Shown: positions 41,196 to 50,837, counted from the first letter of the stretch. The stretch: DNA of 64,000 nucleotides from Streptomyces natalensis ATCC 27448 (GCF_000935125.1 NZ_JRKI01000063.1:279961-343960), one strand, 5' to 3'. Notes: generated by a model not told the origin, from the letters alone. Program-made: numbers and translations.

Positions 41196-42478
41196 GGCGC
41201 CTCTCGGTCTCCCTGCGCTGGAAGATCGCGCTGACCGTGACGGCGGTGAGCTGCGCGGTCGCCGCCGCCCTGGGCGTGCTCGTCCACAATGCGGTGGCCC
41301 GTCAGACCGTCGGCGAGGTCCGTAAGGACGCCGGTAAGGACCTCGACACCGCCCTCGTCCTCTTCGAGTACGGCACCTCCCGCGAAGGCATCAACTCCGT
41401 TCTCGACCCGCCCGAACTCCCCGCCGAACTCCGCAAGTTGGTGCACAGCGGCAAGCGCGGCAGCATGGTCGGCGTGTACCACGGACGGTCGGTGATGTGG
41501 GTGGCGGCGCCCGCGGGTAGCCAGATCATGGCGGTGTGGTCGCCGTATGGGAGCACCCGGCGCAACCTGGAGGAATTCGACACCGCGATCCTCGGCTCGG
41601 CCGTCCTCGCCGCCACGGCCGTTGCGCTCGCCGGGCTGTTCGTCGCCCACCGCATCAGTCGTCGGCTCGCCTCCACCGCCGCGGTCGCCCGCCGGATCAC
41701 CGCGGGCGATCTCGACGCACGGGTCGGTGGCGGCGCGGGCCGGCAGCCGGGGCGCGGCCCGGCCGGTCACGACGAGGTGGAAGCGGTGGCCGCGGCGCTG
41801 GACTCGGTGGCCGGTTCCCTTCAGAGCCGCCTTCAGGTCGAACAGCGCTTCACCGCCGATGTCGCCCATGAGCTGCGTACGCCGCTGACCGGCATCCTCG
41901 CCTCGGCCGAACTGCTGCCGGAGGGGCGCCCCAAGGAGATGATCAACGACCGGCTGCGGGCGCTGCGCCGGCTCACCGAGGATCTGCTGGAGATCTCCCG
42001 GCTGGACTCCGGAGCCGAGCGCCCCGATCTCGCCGGATACGAACTCGGCCCGCTGGTCGACCGCGCGGTGCGCACCACCGGGTTCGACACCGAGGTACGG
42101 CTCACCGCGGGCTCGGACCCGGACACGGTCGTCGAGACGGACCGTCGCCGGCTCGACCGCATCATCGCCAACCTCGTCATCAACGCCCACCGGCACGGCG
42201 CGCCCCCGGTCGTGGTCACCGTCGACGCGCCGCGCGGCGGCACCGTCTCCGTGGTGGTACGCGACCGCGGTCCGGGCTTCTCCGACGCGCTGCTGGAGCA
42301 CGGCCCGCAGCGCTTCCGCACCGATGCCCCGGGCCGCGGCAAGGGCCATGGCCTCGGCCTGACCATCGCCGTCGGGCAGGCCGCCGTCCTCGGCATCGAC
42401 CTGCGCTTCGACAACGCCCCGGACGGCGGCGCCCGCGCGACGATCCAGCTACCCCGATATCCGGAAACCCGGCACTGA
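41192..42478 (+). CDS. Sensor histidine kinase, HAMP-containing
   Basis: 428 residues from GTG 41192. Two membrane helices (WKIALTVTAVSCAVAAALGV and VLAATAVALAGLFVAH) flank a short extracellular sensor; HAMP (SRRLASTAAVARRITAGDLD); H-box FTADVAHELRTPLTG; N-box ANLVINAHRHG; G1 DRGPGFS and G2 GKGHGLGLTIA. The kinase is complete, but the partner response regulator is missing here: an orphan kinase paired with a lipoprotein. Its end is 46 bases from the end of recQ (convergent). Confidence 0.9.
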   Translation: MRRLSVSLRWKIALTVTAVSCAVAAALGVLVHNAVARQTVGEVRKDAGKDLDTALVLFEYGTSREGINSVLDPPELPAELRKLVHSGKRGSMVGVYHGRSVMWVAAPAGSQIMAVWSPYGSTRRNLEEFDTAILGSAVLAATAVALAGLFVAHRISRRLASTAAVARRITAGDLDARVGGGAGRQPGRGPAGHDEVEAVAAALDSVAGSLQSRLQVEQRFTADVAHELRTPLTGILASAELLPEGRPKEMINDRLRALRRLTEDLLEISRLDSGAERPDLAGYELGPLVDRAVRTTGFDTEVRLTAGSDPDTVVETDRRRLDRIIANLVINAHRHGAPPVVVTVDAPRGGTVSVVVRDRGPGFSDALLEHGPQRFRTDAPGRGKGHGLGLTIAVGQAAVLGIDLRFDNAPDGGARATIQLPRYPETRH

Positions 42479-42523
42479 GCCCCTGGCCCACCGCCCCACG
42501 CGCGCAGCGGCCACGCCTCCCCC

Positions 42524-44587
42524 TCACCAATCGATGTCCGCGTACTCCCCTTCCACGCCACCGGCCGCACCGGCGTGCTCGTCTCCCGCCGGGCCCGGGG
42601 CCTCCCGGTCCTCCGGCGGCGGCTCCTCCTCCCACACCGGCTCCGACGAGTGCCCCGCACCTGCGGCCGGTCCCGGAACGCTCGCGGCCGGGGCCGCGGG
42701 CGGGGGCGGGCTCTCCTCCCCCGCCAGCACCTCCAGAATCTGCTGCCCGTACTTGGCGAGCTTGTTCTCGCCGACGCCGTTGACCGTCCCCAGCGCGGCC
42801 GTCGTCGTCGGCCGGGCCGTGGCGATCTCCCGCAGCGTCGCGTCATGGAAGATCACATACGCGGGCACGCCCTGCTCCTTGGCCGTACGGCCCCGCCAGG
42901 CCCGCAGCGTCTCGAAGACCGGCAGCGCCTCCGCCGGCAGATCCACCGGCGCCCGCTTGGCCTTCGACCCGGCCTGCGACCTGGCCGCCCGCGGCGCCTT
43001 CTCCGGCTCCCGCCGCATCGCCACCGTGTGCTGACCGCGCAGCACCTCACCGCTGGCGTCCGTCAGCACCAGCGTGCCGTACTCCCCTTCGACGGCGAGC
43101 AGACCCTGGGCGAGCAACTGCCGTACCACGCCGCGCCATTCGGCTTCCCGCAGATCGGCCCCGATCCCGAAGACGCTCAGCCCGTCATGATCGAACTGAA
43201 TGACCTTGGCGGTCTTCCGCCCCATCAGGATGTCGATGATCTGGCCCGCCCCGAACTTCTGCCGCCGCTCGCGCTGGAGGCGCACGATCGTCGACATCAG
43301 CTTCTGGGCCGCGACCGTGCCGTCCCAGGTCTGCGGCGGCGCCAGACACGTATCGCAGTTGCCGCAGGGGCCGCTCTCCTGCCCGAAGTAGGCCAGCAGC
43401 CGCACCCGCCGGCACTCCACCGTCTCGCACAGCGCGAGCATCGCCTCAAGATGGACGGCCAGCCGGCGCCGGTGGGCGTCGTCCCCCTCCGACCCGTCGA
43501 TCATCTTGCGCTGCTGGACCACATCCTGGAGTCCGTAGGCCAGCCAGGCCGTCGACGGCTGCCCGTCGCGCCCCGCGCGGCCGGTCTCCTGGTAGTAGCC
43601 CTCCACCGACTTCGGCAGGTCGAGATGCGCCACGAACCGGACGTCCGGCTTGTCGATCCCCATCCCGAACGCGATGGTGGCGACGACCACCAGCCCGTCC
43701 TCCCGCAGGAACCGCGACTGGTGCGCCGCCCGCATCCGTGCGTCCAGCCCCGCGTGGTACGGAACCGCGTCGATCCCGTTGTCCACCAGGAACTGCGCCG
43801 TCTTCTCGACCGAGGCCCGGGAGAGGCAGTACACGATCCCGGCGTCGCCGGCATGCTCCGCGCGCAGCAGCTCCAGCAGCTGCTTCTTGGGCTCGCTCTT
43901 GGCCGCGATCCGGTACTGGATATTGGGCCGGTCGAAGCTCGCGACGAAGTGCCGGGCCTGCTCCATCCGCAGCCGCGCGGTGATCTCCTTGTGCGTGGCA
44001 TCCGTGGCCGTCGCGGTCAGCGCGATCCGCGGCACGTCGGGCCAGCGCTCGTGCAGCATCGACAGCGCCAGGTAGTCCGGCCGGAAGTCGTGCCCCCACT
44101 GCGCCACACAGTGCGCCTCGTCGATCGCGAAGAGCGAGATCTTTCCCCGGTCCAGCAGGCTCAGCGTCTGCTCGACCCGCAGCCGCTCCGGCGCCAGATA
44201 CAGCAGATCCAGCTCCCCGGCCAGGAACTCCGCCTCGACCAGCCGCCGCTCCTCCAGATCCTGCGTCGAATTGAGGAACCCGGCCCGCACGCCCAGCGCC
44301 CGCAGGGCATCGACCTGGTCCTGCATCAAGGCGATCAGCGGTGAGACGACGATCCCGACACCGCTTCTGACCAGCGACGGAATCTGATAGCACAGCGACT
44401 TTCCGCCGCCCGTGGGCATCAGGACGACCGCGTCCCCGCCCCCTATGACGTGCTCGATGATCTCCTGCTGACTGCCACGGAACGCGTCATACCCGAACAC
44501 CCGGCGCAGCACCTGCACCGCCTCGCTCACGTCCGACACGCTTTCCGTCTCCATGTCCACGACCACTTCCACGTCCGCCTCACCCAT
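42524..44587 (-). CDS. recQ: ATP-dependent DNA helicase RecQ
   Basis: 687 residues from ATG 44587. 3'-5' helicase motifs: Q-motif FGYDAFRGSQQEII, Walker A PTGGGKS, DEAHCVAQWGHDFRPDY, LTATAT, GMGIDKPDVR and QETGRAGRDG. The RecQ-C zinc site follows (CRRVRLLAYFGQESGPCGNC), then RQC winged helix and an HRDC domain (VYVIFHDATLREIA-type block, VPAYVIFHD). A Pro/Glu-rich acidic tail of ~60 residues closes it. It acts in recombination repair and fork restart. Confidence 0.95.
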   Translation of the reverse strand: MGEADVEVVVDMETESVSDVSEAVQVLRRVFGYDAFRGSQQEIIEHVIGGGDAVVLMPTGGGKSLCYQIPSLVRSGVGIVVSPLIALMQDQVDALRALGVRAGFLNSTQDLEERRLVEAEFLAGELDLLYLAPERLRVEQTLSLLDRGKISLFAIDEAHCVAQWGHDFRPDYLALSMLHERWPDVPRIALTATATDATHKEITARLRMEQARHFVASFDRPNIQYRIAAKSEPKKQLLELLRAEHAGDAGIVYCLSRASVEKTAQFLVDNGIDAVPYHAGLDARMRAAHQSRFLREDGLVVVATIAFGMGIDKPDVRFVAHLDLPKSVEGYYQETGRAGRDGQPSTAWLAYGLQDVVQQRKMIDGSEGDDAHRRRLAVHLEAMLALCETVECRRVRLLAYFGQESGPCGNCDTCLAPPQTWDGTVAAQKLMSTIVRLQRERRQKFGAGQIIDILMGRKTAKVIQFDHDGLSVFGIGADLREAEWRGVVRQLLAQGLLAVEGEYGTLVLTDASGEVLRGQHTVAMRREPEKAPRAARSQAGSKAKRAPVDLPAEALPVFETLRAWRGRTAKEQGVPAYVIFHDATLREIATARPTTTAALGTVNGVGENKLAKYGQQILEVLAGEESPPPPAAPAASVPGPAAGAGHSSEPVWEEEPPPEDREAPGPAGDEHAGAAGGVEGEYADIDW

Positions 44588-44768
44588 CCCTGAAGCGTAC
44601 GAGCTACCGCACCGTCGCCGTGCAGCCTGTGGACAACTCACCCTCACAACGATCTCCAGGGTGGTTGGATCATTTCGGGACCGATGACAGATGACATGAC
44701 TCCATCAGGAGTGCTGTCCTGATCTGGCCGCCGATCGGAGGATTCGGCGGAATGGGAGGAGATGGCGT

Positions 44769-45659
44769 ATGACCGACGTCGCGGAGCTGATCTGCTATCC
44801 CATCAAGGGGTGTGCGGGCACGTCGATGGGCGATGCGCTTCTCACGCCGGCGGGTCTTGCGCACGACCGCAGCTTCATGGTCATCAGCGAGGACGGGGTC
44901 TACCGCACCCAGCGCCGTCATCCCCGCCTCGCCCTGATCCGGCCCGCCGTCAGTGCCGACGGCACCCGGCTCACGCTCGACTCGGCCGATCCGGCGGGCG
45001 GTTACGGCACGGTGCGCCTCGATGTGACCACGTCCGCGCCGCGCCGCGACGTCGATCTGTTCGGCGCCGCCTTCCAGGGGATCGACCAGGGCGACGACGC
45101 GGCCGCCTGGCTCTCGGAGTTCCTCGGCACGCCCAGCCGCCTGGTCCGTGTGCCGCCGGAGCACGACCGGGTCGCCGACGGCCTGACCCCCGGCCCCTCC
45201 GGCTACGCCGACAGCTGTGCCGTGCACCTGCTGGCGCGCTCCTCCCTCGCCCTCCTCAACCGGCGGATGGCCGAGCGCGGCGCCCCGCCCCTGCCGATGA
45301 ACCGCTTCCGCCCGAACGTCGTCGTCGACAGTCGCAGCGGCAGCGGCCCCGACCGCGGCGCTGACGGCGATGGCGCCGACTGGGCGGCCGTACCGCACAC
45401 CGAGGACCGCGTACGCCGACTCACCATAGGCGGGGCCGAGTTGGGCTACGCCAAGCTCGCGGTGCGCTGCGCGGTCGTGTTGGTCGATCAGGACGCCGGG
45501 GCGCGGCAGGGGCGGGAGCCGCTGCGTACGCTCGCCGGATACCGACGAGCGGCGAGCGGGGGCGTCGTGTTCGGCGCGAAGTTCGCCGTGCTGCGGCCGG
45601 GGAAGCTGTCGGTCGGTGACGAGGTGGCCGTCGAGGAGTGGGGCGACGCCGAGCTGTAG
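44769..45659 (+). CDS. MOSC domain-containing protein
   Basis: 296 residues from ATG 44769 (GGGAGGAGAT upstream). N-terminal MOSC beta-barrel: DVAELICYPIKGCAGTSMGD, LTPAGLAHDRSFMVI; then DSCAVHLLARSSLALLNRRM, RFRPNVVVDS and a C-terminal CAVVLVDQDAGARQGREPLR. The MOSC family carries sulfur from MoCo sulfurase or reduces N-hydroxylated compounds (mARC-like). Cys in the VRCAVV segment is the likely Mo/S site. Convergent with TerD gene across a strong hairpin. Confidence 0.88.
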   Translation: MTDVAELICYPIKGCAGTSMGDALLTPAGLAHDRSFMVISEDGVYRTQRRHPRLALIRPAVSADGTRLTLDSADPAGGYGTVRLDVTTSAPRRDVDLFGAAFQGIDQGDDAAAWLSEFLGTPSRLVRVPPEHDRVADGLTPGPSGYADSCAVHLLARSSLALLNRRMAERGAPPLPMNRFRPNVVVDSRSGSGPDRGADGDGADWAAVPHTEDRVRRLTIGGAELGYAKLAVRCAVVLVDQDAGARQGREPLRTLAGYRRAASGGVVFGAKFAVLRPGKLSVGDEVAVEEWGDAEL

Positions 45660-45735
45660 GAACCCCTCGTGCGGCCGGCGTGCGGCGGTGCCCGTCCTGT
45701 TGGGCGCCTACGGGCGTGGCGGCGGGCCGGGGGCT

Positions 45736-45767
45736 CTTCCCCTCCGGGCCGGGGCCCGGAGGGGAAG
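45736..45767. terminator. Bidirectional terminator between MOSC and TerD genes
   Basis: 15-bp perfect inverted repeat, CTTCCCCTCCGGGCC (45736-45750) and its complement (45753-45767), with a tight CCGG turn, between two convergent stops. Confidence 0.8.
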
Positions 45768-45773
45768 GTGGGA

Positions 45774-46916
45774 TCAGTCCTCGTAGTAGTTGTTGACGAT
45801 GACCTCGGGCTCGTCATCGTCGAACGCCTCGTTCAGCAGCGCACCGCCGACCAGACCGGCCGCACCCGCGCCGATGAGCGCACCCGCGCCGAAGCGGCGG
45901 CCGCCGCCCTGCTGCTGCGGGTCCTGGGGGTAGCCCTGCTGCATCGGCGCCTGCGGGTAACCCTGTTGGGCCGGCTGCGGATAGCCCGCCTGGGGTGCGG
46001 TGTAGTACGGCGGTGGGGTGGTCTGGACCCGCTGGGCGCAGCCGGCGCAGGTCTGGATCTGGCGGGGTACGCCCCACTGCGGGGACCACATGACGGGCGT
46101 CATGCCGGGGCCGTGGTTGGGGTCGAAGAAGCAGGTCATGGCGGAACTCCCTGTCGGTTGTGGTGGTGTGGTGGCGGCGCCGTGGCCCGGCGTCTCCCAG
46201 CCGGTGGCGGCCGCCGTTGCCGCTGCGGCCCCTGTTGCCGCAGCGGCCGTTACGGGAGAGGCCGCTGCTGCCGGAGGGGCGGGCGGCGCGGTGGGCGGGG
46301 TGGGCGCCGCCGGCTGCGCCGCGGCGGCCGGATCCGGGCGCAGGACGTCGACGCCGAAGTCCTGCGCGATACCGGCGAGCCCGGCGGCGTAACCCTGCCC
46401 GATGGCGCGGAACTTCCAGTCCGAGCCGTGGCGGTAGAGCTCGCCGAAGACCATGGCGGTTTCGGTGGCGGCGTCTTCGCGCAGGTCGTAGCGGGCGATT
46501 TCGGTGCCGTCGGTCTGGTCGACCACGCGGATGTAGGCGCTGCGGACCTGGCCGAAGTTCTGGCCGCGCTGCTCGGCCTCGTACAGGGAAACCGGGAAGA
46601 CGATTTTCGCCACCCCGGCGGGGACCGCGGTGAGGTCGACCTCGATCCGCTCGTCGTCGCCGCCGCTTCCGCCGCGCGGGTCGCTGCCGCAGTGCCGTAC
46701 CGAACCGTCGGGGCTGCGGAGGTTGTTGAAGAAGACGAAGTGCTGGTCGGAGAGGGCCCGTCCGGACTGGTCGCACAGCAGCGCGCTGGCGTCCAGGTCG
46801 TAGCCGGCGCCTCCGGAGCCCCCTACCTGCCAGCCCAGCCCCACGCTCACGGCAGTCAGACCGGGGGCCTGTTTGCTGAGCGACACATTGCCGCCCTTGG
46901 TCAGGGCCACACTCAT
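45774..46916 (-). CDS. TerD family protein with C-terminal zinc-ribbon-like and Gln/Pro-rich tail
   Basis: 380 residues from ATG 46916 (GGAGGAAGCAG upstream). TerD domain (residues 1-~185): SVALTKGGNVSLSKQAPGL, GYDLDASALL, Ca-binding NLRSPDGSVRHCGSDPRGGS and EIARYDLREDAATETAMVFG. A Pro/Ala linker, then CFFDPNHGPG...CAGC (two Cys pairs), then QQGYPQ-type repeats and a Gly/Ala hydrophobic stretch. TerD proteins bind calcium and act in tellurite, phage or stress responses; no ter operon is adjacent. Confidence 0.9.
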   Translation of the reverse strand: MSVALTKGGNVSLSKQAPGLTAVSVGLGWQVGGSGGAGYDLDASALLCDQSGRALSDQHFVFFNNLRSPDGSVRHCGSDPRGGSGGDDERIEVDLTAVPAGVAKIVFPVSLYEAEQRGQNFGQVRSAYIRVVDQTDGTEIARYDLREDAATETAMVFGELYRHGSDWKFRAIGQGYAAGLAGIAQDFGVDVLRPDPAAAAQPAAPTPPTAPPAPPAAAASPVTAAAATGAAAATAAATGWETPGHGAATTPPQPTGSSAMTCFFDPNHGPGMTPVMWSPQWGVPRQIQTCAGCAQRVQTTPPPYYTAPQAGYPQPAQQGYPQAPMQQGYPQDPQQQGGGRRFGAGALIGAGAAGLVGGALLNEAFDDDEPEVIVNNYYED

Positions 46917-47114
46917 CTGCTTCCTCCACAACTGTCCCGAAACCGTCCGACGTCCGGCGTCCTTCGCCTTCAACGCAAGGGAATCTCGCGGGGTTCCCGG
47001 ATTGCGCAATCAGTAAAGTATGTCGACTTGGGTGCGGTAGGTCGGCAGCGCCGCGTGAGCCGCAGCAACTCCGCCATCGGGGAGGGGACGACGGGAGAGG
47101 CCGAGCCCCCTCGC

Positions 47115-49961
47115 TCAGGCCCGTGGGCCCGTATAGCGCGTCCTGACGGCGGCGAGCGCAGCGCCGTACAGGGTGAGGACGGCCGCGAGCAACGCGTAGT
47201 ACAGGGGCGGCGGAGCCGACATGCCCAGTGCCGGGCCCAGAGGGGACAGCGGCAGCAGCACGCCGATGACGGCCAGCGCGCCGACGGCGAGGCGGACGGG
47301 GCCCATGGCCCGGCCTTCGGCGGTGCGGCGGCCGGTGCGCAGGAGCAGCATCACCATCGCCTGGGTGAGGAGATTCTCGGTGAACCATCCGGCGTGGAAC
47401 GTCTCCGGGCCCCCAGAGGCCGTCGTGGTGTGCGCGGCGAGGGCGAGGACGCCGAAGGTGGCGAGGTCGGCGGCGGCGTTGAGCAGGCCGAATGCGGTGA
47501 TGTAGCGGAGGAAGGTGCGCGGCCGCAGTATGGCGGGTCGGTTCGCGGTGGCGGTGGGGTGATGCCCGGTGACGGGGCCGGGCCGGTCGAAGGCGAAGGC
47601 GAGCTGGGCGGCGTCGAAGCAGAGGTTCTGGACCAGGACCTGGGCGGGGAGCATCGGCAGGAACGGCAGCAGCAGGCCGGCCGAGAGCATGGCGATGACA
47701 TTGCCGAGGTTGGAGGAGAGGGTGATGCGCAGGTAGGCGGTGATGTTGCCGCTGCTGATGCGGCCGACGGTGAGGGCGCGGTCGATGGTGGTGAGGTCCT
47801 TCTCGGCGAGGACGACATCGGCGCCCTCGCGGGCGACGGTCACCGCATCGCGTGGACAGATGCCGACATCGGCTGCGCGCAGGGCGGGCAGGTCGTTGAC
47901 GCCGTCGCCGAGGTACCCGGTGGTGTGGCCGCTCTCGCGCAGCGCGGTGACGATGCGGGCCTTGTCCTGGGCCGTACAGCGGGCCACGACCGTGGCCCGG
48001 CCGACGGCTTCGGCGAGCGGCGGCCCGCTCAGCCTGCCGAGCCGGTCGGCGGTGAGGACCTCGCCGGGCTCCAGTCCGAGGTCGCGGCAGGCGCGGGCGG
48101 CGGTGCCGGGGTGGTCGCCGGTGAGGACCTTCACCGCGACGCCGCGCCGGGCGAGGTCGTCGAGCGCATCGCCGGCGGAGGGGGCGAGCGCATCGCGGAG
48201 TGCGACGAAGCCGAGGAAGGTCAGTCCGCGTACGTCCTTGTCGCTGTACGCGCCGAGGCGGGCGGGGCGTTCGGCGCGGGCGACGGCCAGCAGACGCAGG
48301 CCGCCGGCCGCTTCCCTGGCCGCGAGGCCGAGAAGGCGTTCGCGCTCCTCGTCGTCGAGCTCGGCTTCCGCACCGTCGGTGGCCAGCCGTCCGCACCGGG
48401 CGAGGACGTCCTCGGCGGCACCCTTGACGACGAGGGTGTGCCTGCCGTGCCGCCCGGGACGGCGGACCACGGCCGTGGCGAGCCGGTGGACGGGGTCGAA
48501 CGGCAGCGCCGCGATCCCGTCGTCGCAGGACGGGTCCGACGCCAGGGCCTCGACGGCTCCCGGCTCCTCGACGGTCCCTGGCTCCCCGACGGTCCCTGGC
48601 CCCCCGACGGTCCCTGGCTCCCCAACCGCCCCCAGCCCCCCAACCGCCCCCAGAATCGCCTCATCGAGGGCATCCGGGGCGGGCAGTTCGGCCAGTTCCA
48701 GGGTCCAGAAGCTGTTGACCGCGGCCCAGCGCAGCACCTCCGGGTCGTCGCCGCCACGGGCGTCCATGGAGCGTTCCACCACCGGCCGGTCCTGCGTCAG
48801 GGTGCCCGTCTTGTCCAGGCACAGGACGTCGATCGCCCCGAGATCGTGCAGCGCGGGAAGCCGTTTGACGATCACGCCGCTGGTGCGGGCCAGGGCGGAG
48901 GCGCCGCGGGCCAGCGCCGCGGTCACGATGACGGGCAGCATCTCCGGGGTGAGACCGACCGCGACGGCAATCGCGAACGGCAGCGTCTCCAGGCCCCGCC
49001 CCCGCACTGCGGCATTCGCCATCAGCACCAGCGGCGGGGTCAGCAGCATGAAGCGGATCAGCGTCCAGGCGATGCCGTGGACCGAGCGGTCGAACGCGGT
49101 CTGTACCCGCCGCCGCGCCGGACCGCCGTACGCGGCGGCGAACCGGGTGTCCGCCCCGGTGGCCACGACCAGGGCGGTAGCGCTGCCCGAGGCGACGCTA
49201 CTGCCCTGGAAGCACAGATGCGGCGGCTCCGGCAGGTCCGCACCCCCGTCGGCGGGCGCGTCGAGCGCCTGCTTCGGCACGGGCAGGGACTCGCCGGTCA
49301 GCGCGGCCTGATGCACCGTCAGCCCGCTGGCGCGCAGCAGGCGCACATCGGCCGGCACCAGATCTCCCGGCCCCAGGCGGATCACATCCCCGAGGACGAG
49401 CTGGTCGACCGGGATCTCACGGACACGGGGCGGCACGCCGTCGGCCGCCCGACGTTGCACGGAAGCCGTGGCGGCGACCAGCTCGCGCAGCGCGGCCATC
49501 GACCGGCCGGCCTGATGCTCGCCGCCCGAGCGCAGTACGCAGCTCACCACGACCAGCAGCATGATCACGCAGGCGGTGCCCCAGGACGCGATGGCCGCCG
49601 ACACCAGCCCCAGGCACAACAGCACGGCGGTGAACGGATCGCGCAGACTGCCCAGAAAACGCTGAGGCCAGGACGGCGACCGCCACCCGGGTACGACGTT
49701 CTCCCCGTCCCTGACCAGGCGCTCCTCGGCCTGCTCCTCGGTCAGCCCGCGCGGCCCGCTGTCCAGCAGCCGCATCAGCTGGAGCGGGGTGAGCCCGGCC
49801 GGCGTCCCGGCCCCGGCCCCGTCGCAGCGCAGATCCCGGTTGGTCCGTACGCCCCTGGCCTCCAGGCGCGTACGGACCGATAGCCGCGTACGTACCGATG
49901 GCTGCGTACGGGCCGATAGCCGCGTACCGCCCGTACCCGGTGCCGAGGTCGTCTCAGGCAC
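47115..49961 (-). CDS. P-type cation-transporting ATPase (MgtA-like)
   Basis: 948 residues from GTG 49961, overlapping the ArsR stop by 8 bases. N-terminal cation ATPase domain (LTEEQAEERLVRDGENVV), actuator TGES, phosphorylation DKTGTLTQD, hinge TGDHPGTAARACRDLG and GDGVNDLPAL, with ten membrane helices. Overall closest to Mg2+-type (MgtA/B) pumps. ArsR coupling suggests metal-controlled expression, so another metal is possible. Two repeat-derived inserts: an N-terminal RTRLSVRTRLEARGVRT tract and a GEPGTVGGPGTVGEPGTVEE tract in the N-domain (15-bp DNA repeats at 48570-48630). Confidence 0.9.
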   Translation of the reverse strand: MPETTSAPGTGGTRLSARTQPSVRTRLSVRTRLEARGVRTNRDLRCDGAGAGTPAGLTPLQLMRLLDSGPRGLTEEQAEERLVRDGENVVPGWRSPSWPQRFLGSLRDPFTAVLLCLGLVSAAIASWGTACVIMLLVVVSCVLRSGGEHQAGRSMAALRELVAATASVQRRAADGVPPRVREIPVDQLVLGDVIRLGPGDLVPADVRLLRASGLTVHQAALTGESLPVPKQALDAPADGGADLPEPPHLCFQGSSVASGSATALVVATGADTRFAAAYGGPARRRVQTAFDRSVHGIAWTLIRFMLLTPPLVLMANAAVRGRGLETLPFAIAVAVGLTPEMLPVIVTAALARGASALARTSGVIVKRLPALHDLGAIDVLCLDKTGTLTQDRPVVERSMDARGGDDPEVLRWAAVNSFWTLELAELPAPDALDEAILGAVGGLGAVGEPGTVGGPGTVGEPGTVEEPGAVEALASDPSCDDGIAALPFDPVHRLATAVVRRPGRHGRHTLVVKGAAEDVLARCGRLATDGAEAELDDEERERLLGLAAREAAGGLRLLAVARAERPARLGAYSDKDVRGLTFLGFVALRDALAPSAGDALDDLARRGVAVKVLTGDHPGTAARACRDLGLEPGEVLTADRLGRLSGPPLAEAVGRATVVARCTAQDKARIVTALRESGHTTGYLGDGVNDLPALRAADVGICPRDAVTVAREGADVVLAEKDLTTIDRALTVGRISSGNITAYLRITLSSNLGNVIAMLSAGLLLPFLPMLPAQVLVQNLCFDAAQLAFAFDRPGPVTGHHPTATANRPAILRPRTFLRYITAFGLLNAAADLATFGVLALAAHTTTASGGPETFHAGWFTENLLTQAMVMLLLRTGRRTAEGRAMGPVRLAVGALAVIGVLLPLSPLGPALGMSAPPPLYYALLAAVLTLYGAALAAVRTRYTGPRA

Positions 49962-50319
49962 CGAAGCGACGGTGGTCTGCGGACGACGCGTGCCCGGAGC
50001 GGGCGGCCAGCTGGACGACCAGCAGCCGTACCACCGCCACCACATCGGGATCGTCGACGAAGTACACGACCCGGCGGCCCTCCCGGCGCGAGCGCACCAG
50101 CCCGGCGAGCTTCAGCTTCGACAGATGCTGGCTCACCGCCGGCAGCGCACCGCCCACCCGCTCCGCGAGTCCGCTCACATCGCTCTCACCCTGAGCCAGC
50201 GCCCAGACGATGTGCAGCCGGGGCGGCGAAGCGAGCAACCCGAACATGGCGGCCGCCTCGCCCAGCACCTCCGCGGAGGGGTCCACCATGCCGCCCGCGC
50301 CTCCGCTGCCCATCACCAC
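49954..50319 (-). CDS. ArsR/SmtB family metal-type regulator
   Basis: 121 residues. Winged helix: MFGLLASPPRLHIVWALAQG, SDVSGLAERVGGALPAVSQH and LSKLKLAGLVRSRREGRRVV, then YFVDDPDVVAVVRLLVVQL. ATG 50319; Mets at codons 3 and 11 are alternatives. The C-terminal helix ends GHASSADHRRF, with two His that could serve an alpha5-type metal site; no ELCVCD motif. It overlaps and probably controls the P-type ATPase gene. Confidence 0.87.
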   Translation of the reverse strand: MVMGSGGAGGMVDPSAEVLGEAAAMFGLLASPPRLHIVWALAQGESDVSGLAERVGGALPAVSQHLSKLKLAGLVRSRREGRRVVYFVDDPDVVAVVRLLVVQLAARSGHASSADHRRFGA

Positions 50320-50656
50320 TGCCCGTCTCCGTCCCCCGTGGGATGCCGTCCTGGCCCCAAAGCGCCCAGTCTAGGTGTCGTGGGTCGCGCGGTCGGGGCG
50401 TATCGCGCCTTGCGGCTTCGGGGCGCAAGGGGACGGGGCGCCGCCGGCCCTGCCGCCTACCGGCCGGGGCACCTACGCAGGCGGGCGGCCCGAAGCCGCT
50501 GCCAAGTCGGGCCCGTGCGACCGCCCTTCGCGAGTTCCGGCACTGAGCGAGGCGTACGGGGAGCAGGCAAACGTAATCGGCCCCGGACGCACGGTCCGAG
50601 GCCGAGTGCAACGCCTCCCTGGGAGAGAAACCCCAGATCGGCGGCTTGAGCACGGG
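50320..50656. other. Gene-free chromosomal flank of the integration site
   Basis: 337 bases between the ArsR start and the att repeat. It should be the sequence just 3' of the original tRNA-Arg gene (minus strand). I see no convincing gene or strong hairpin in it; it presumably also holds the ArsR operon promoter near 50340. Confidence 0.5.
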
Positions 50657-50699
50657 GTGCCCCCGGCAGGATTCGAACCTGCGACACCCGCTTTAGGAG
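50657..50699 (-). repeat. attL: 43-bp att repeat, 3' half of tRNA-Arg(CCU)
   Basis: Identical over 43 bases to 60443-60485. Read on the minus strand it is an anticodon loop CTCCTAA (anticodon CCU), stem, variable loop GTGTC, T-arm GCAGGTTCGAATCCTGC and acceptor strand CGGGGGC ending in A. The 5' half (D-arm, acceptor 5' strand) is not present to its right; that side is element DNA. So this is not a functional tRNA gene but a site-specific recombination junction. Confidence 0.9.
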
Positions 50700-50837
50700 C
50701 GAGGTTGGGCGATCACGGGTGTGACCTGCGGATTTCCTAGCTCGGGCAGAGCCCGTCGGACCTCACCACTGTGTACCGCGGTTCCCCGTGAGTCCCCGTC
50801 CGTTCTGGCACGAGAGTGGCACGGCACACTGACACCC

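Noticed and set aside
46917..47114. Metal riboswitch at the P-type ATPase
   Set aside because: The ATPase start overlaps the ArsR gene, leaving no leader; the gap at 46917-47114 is downstream of the ATPase.
45669..49883. Plus-strand frame of 1,404 codons opposite TerD and the P-type ATPase
   Set aside because: Antisense of two clear genes; composition typical of a GC-rich shadow frame.
50657..50740. Intact tRNA-Arg gene at attL
   Set aside because: Only the 3' half (anticodon loop to acceptor 3' strand) is present; the adjacent bases cannot form D-arm or acceptor stem.
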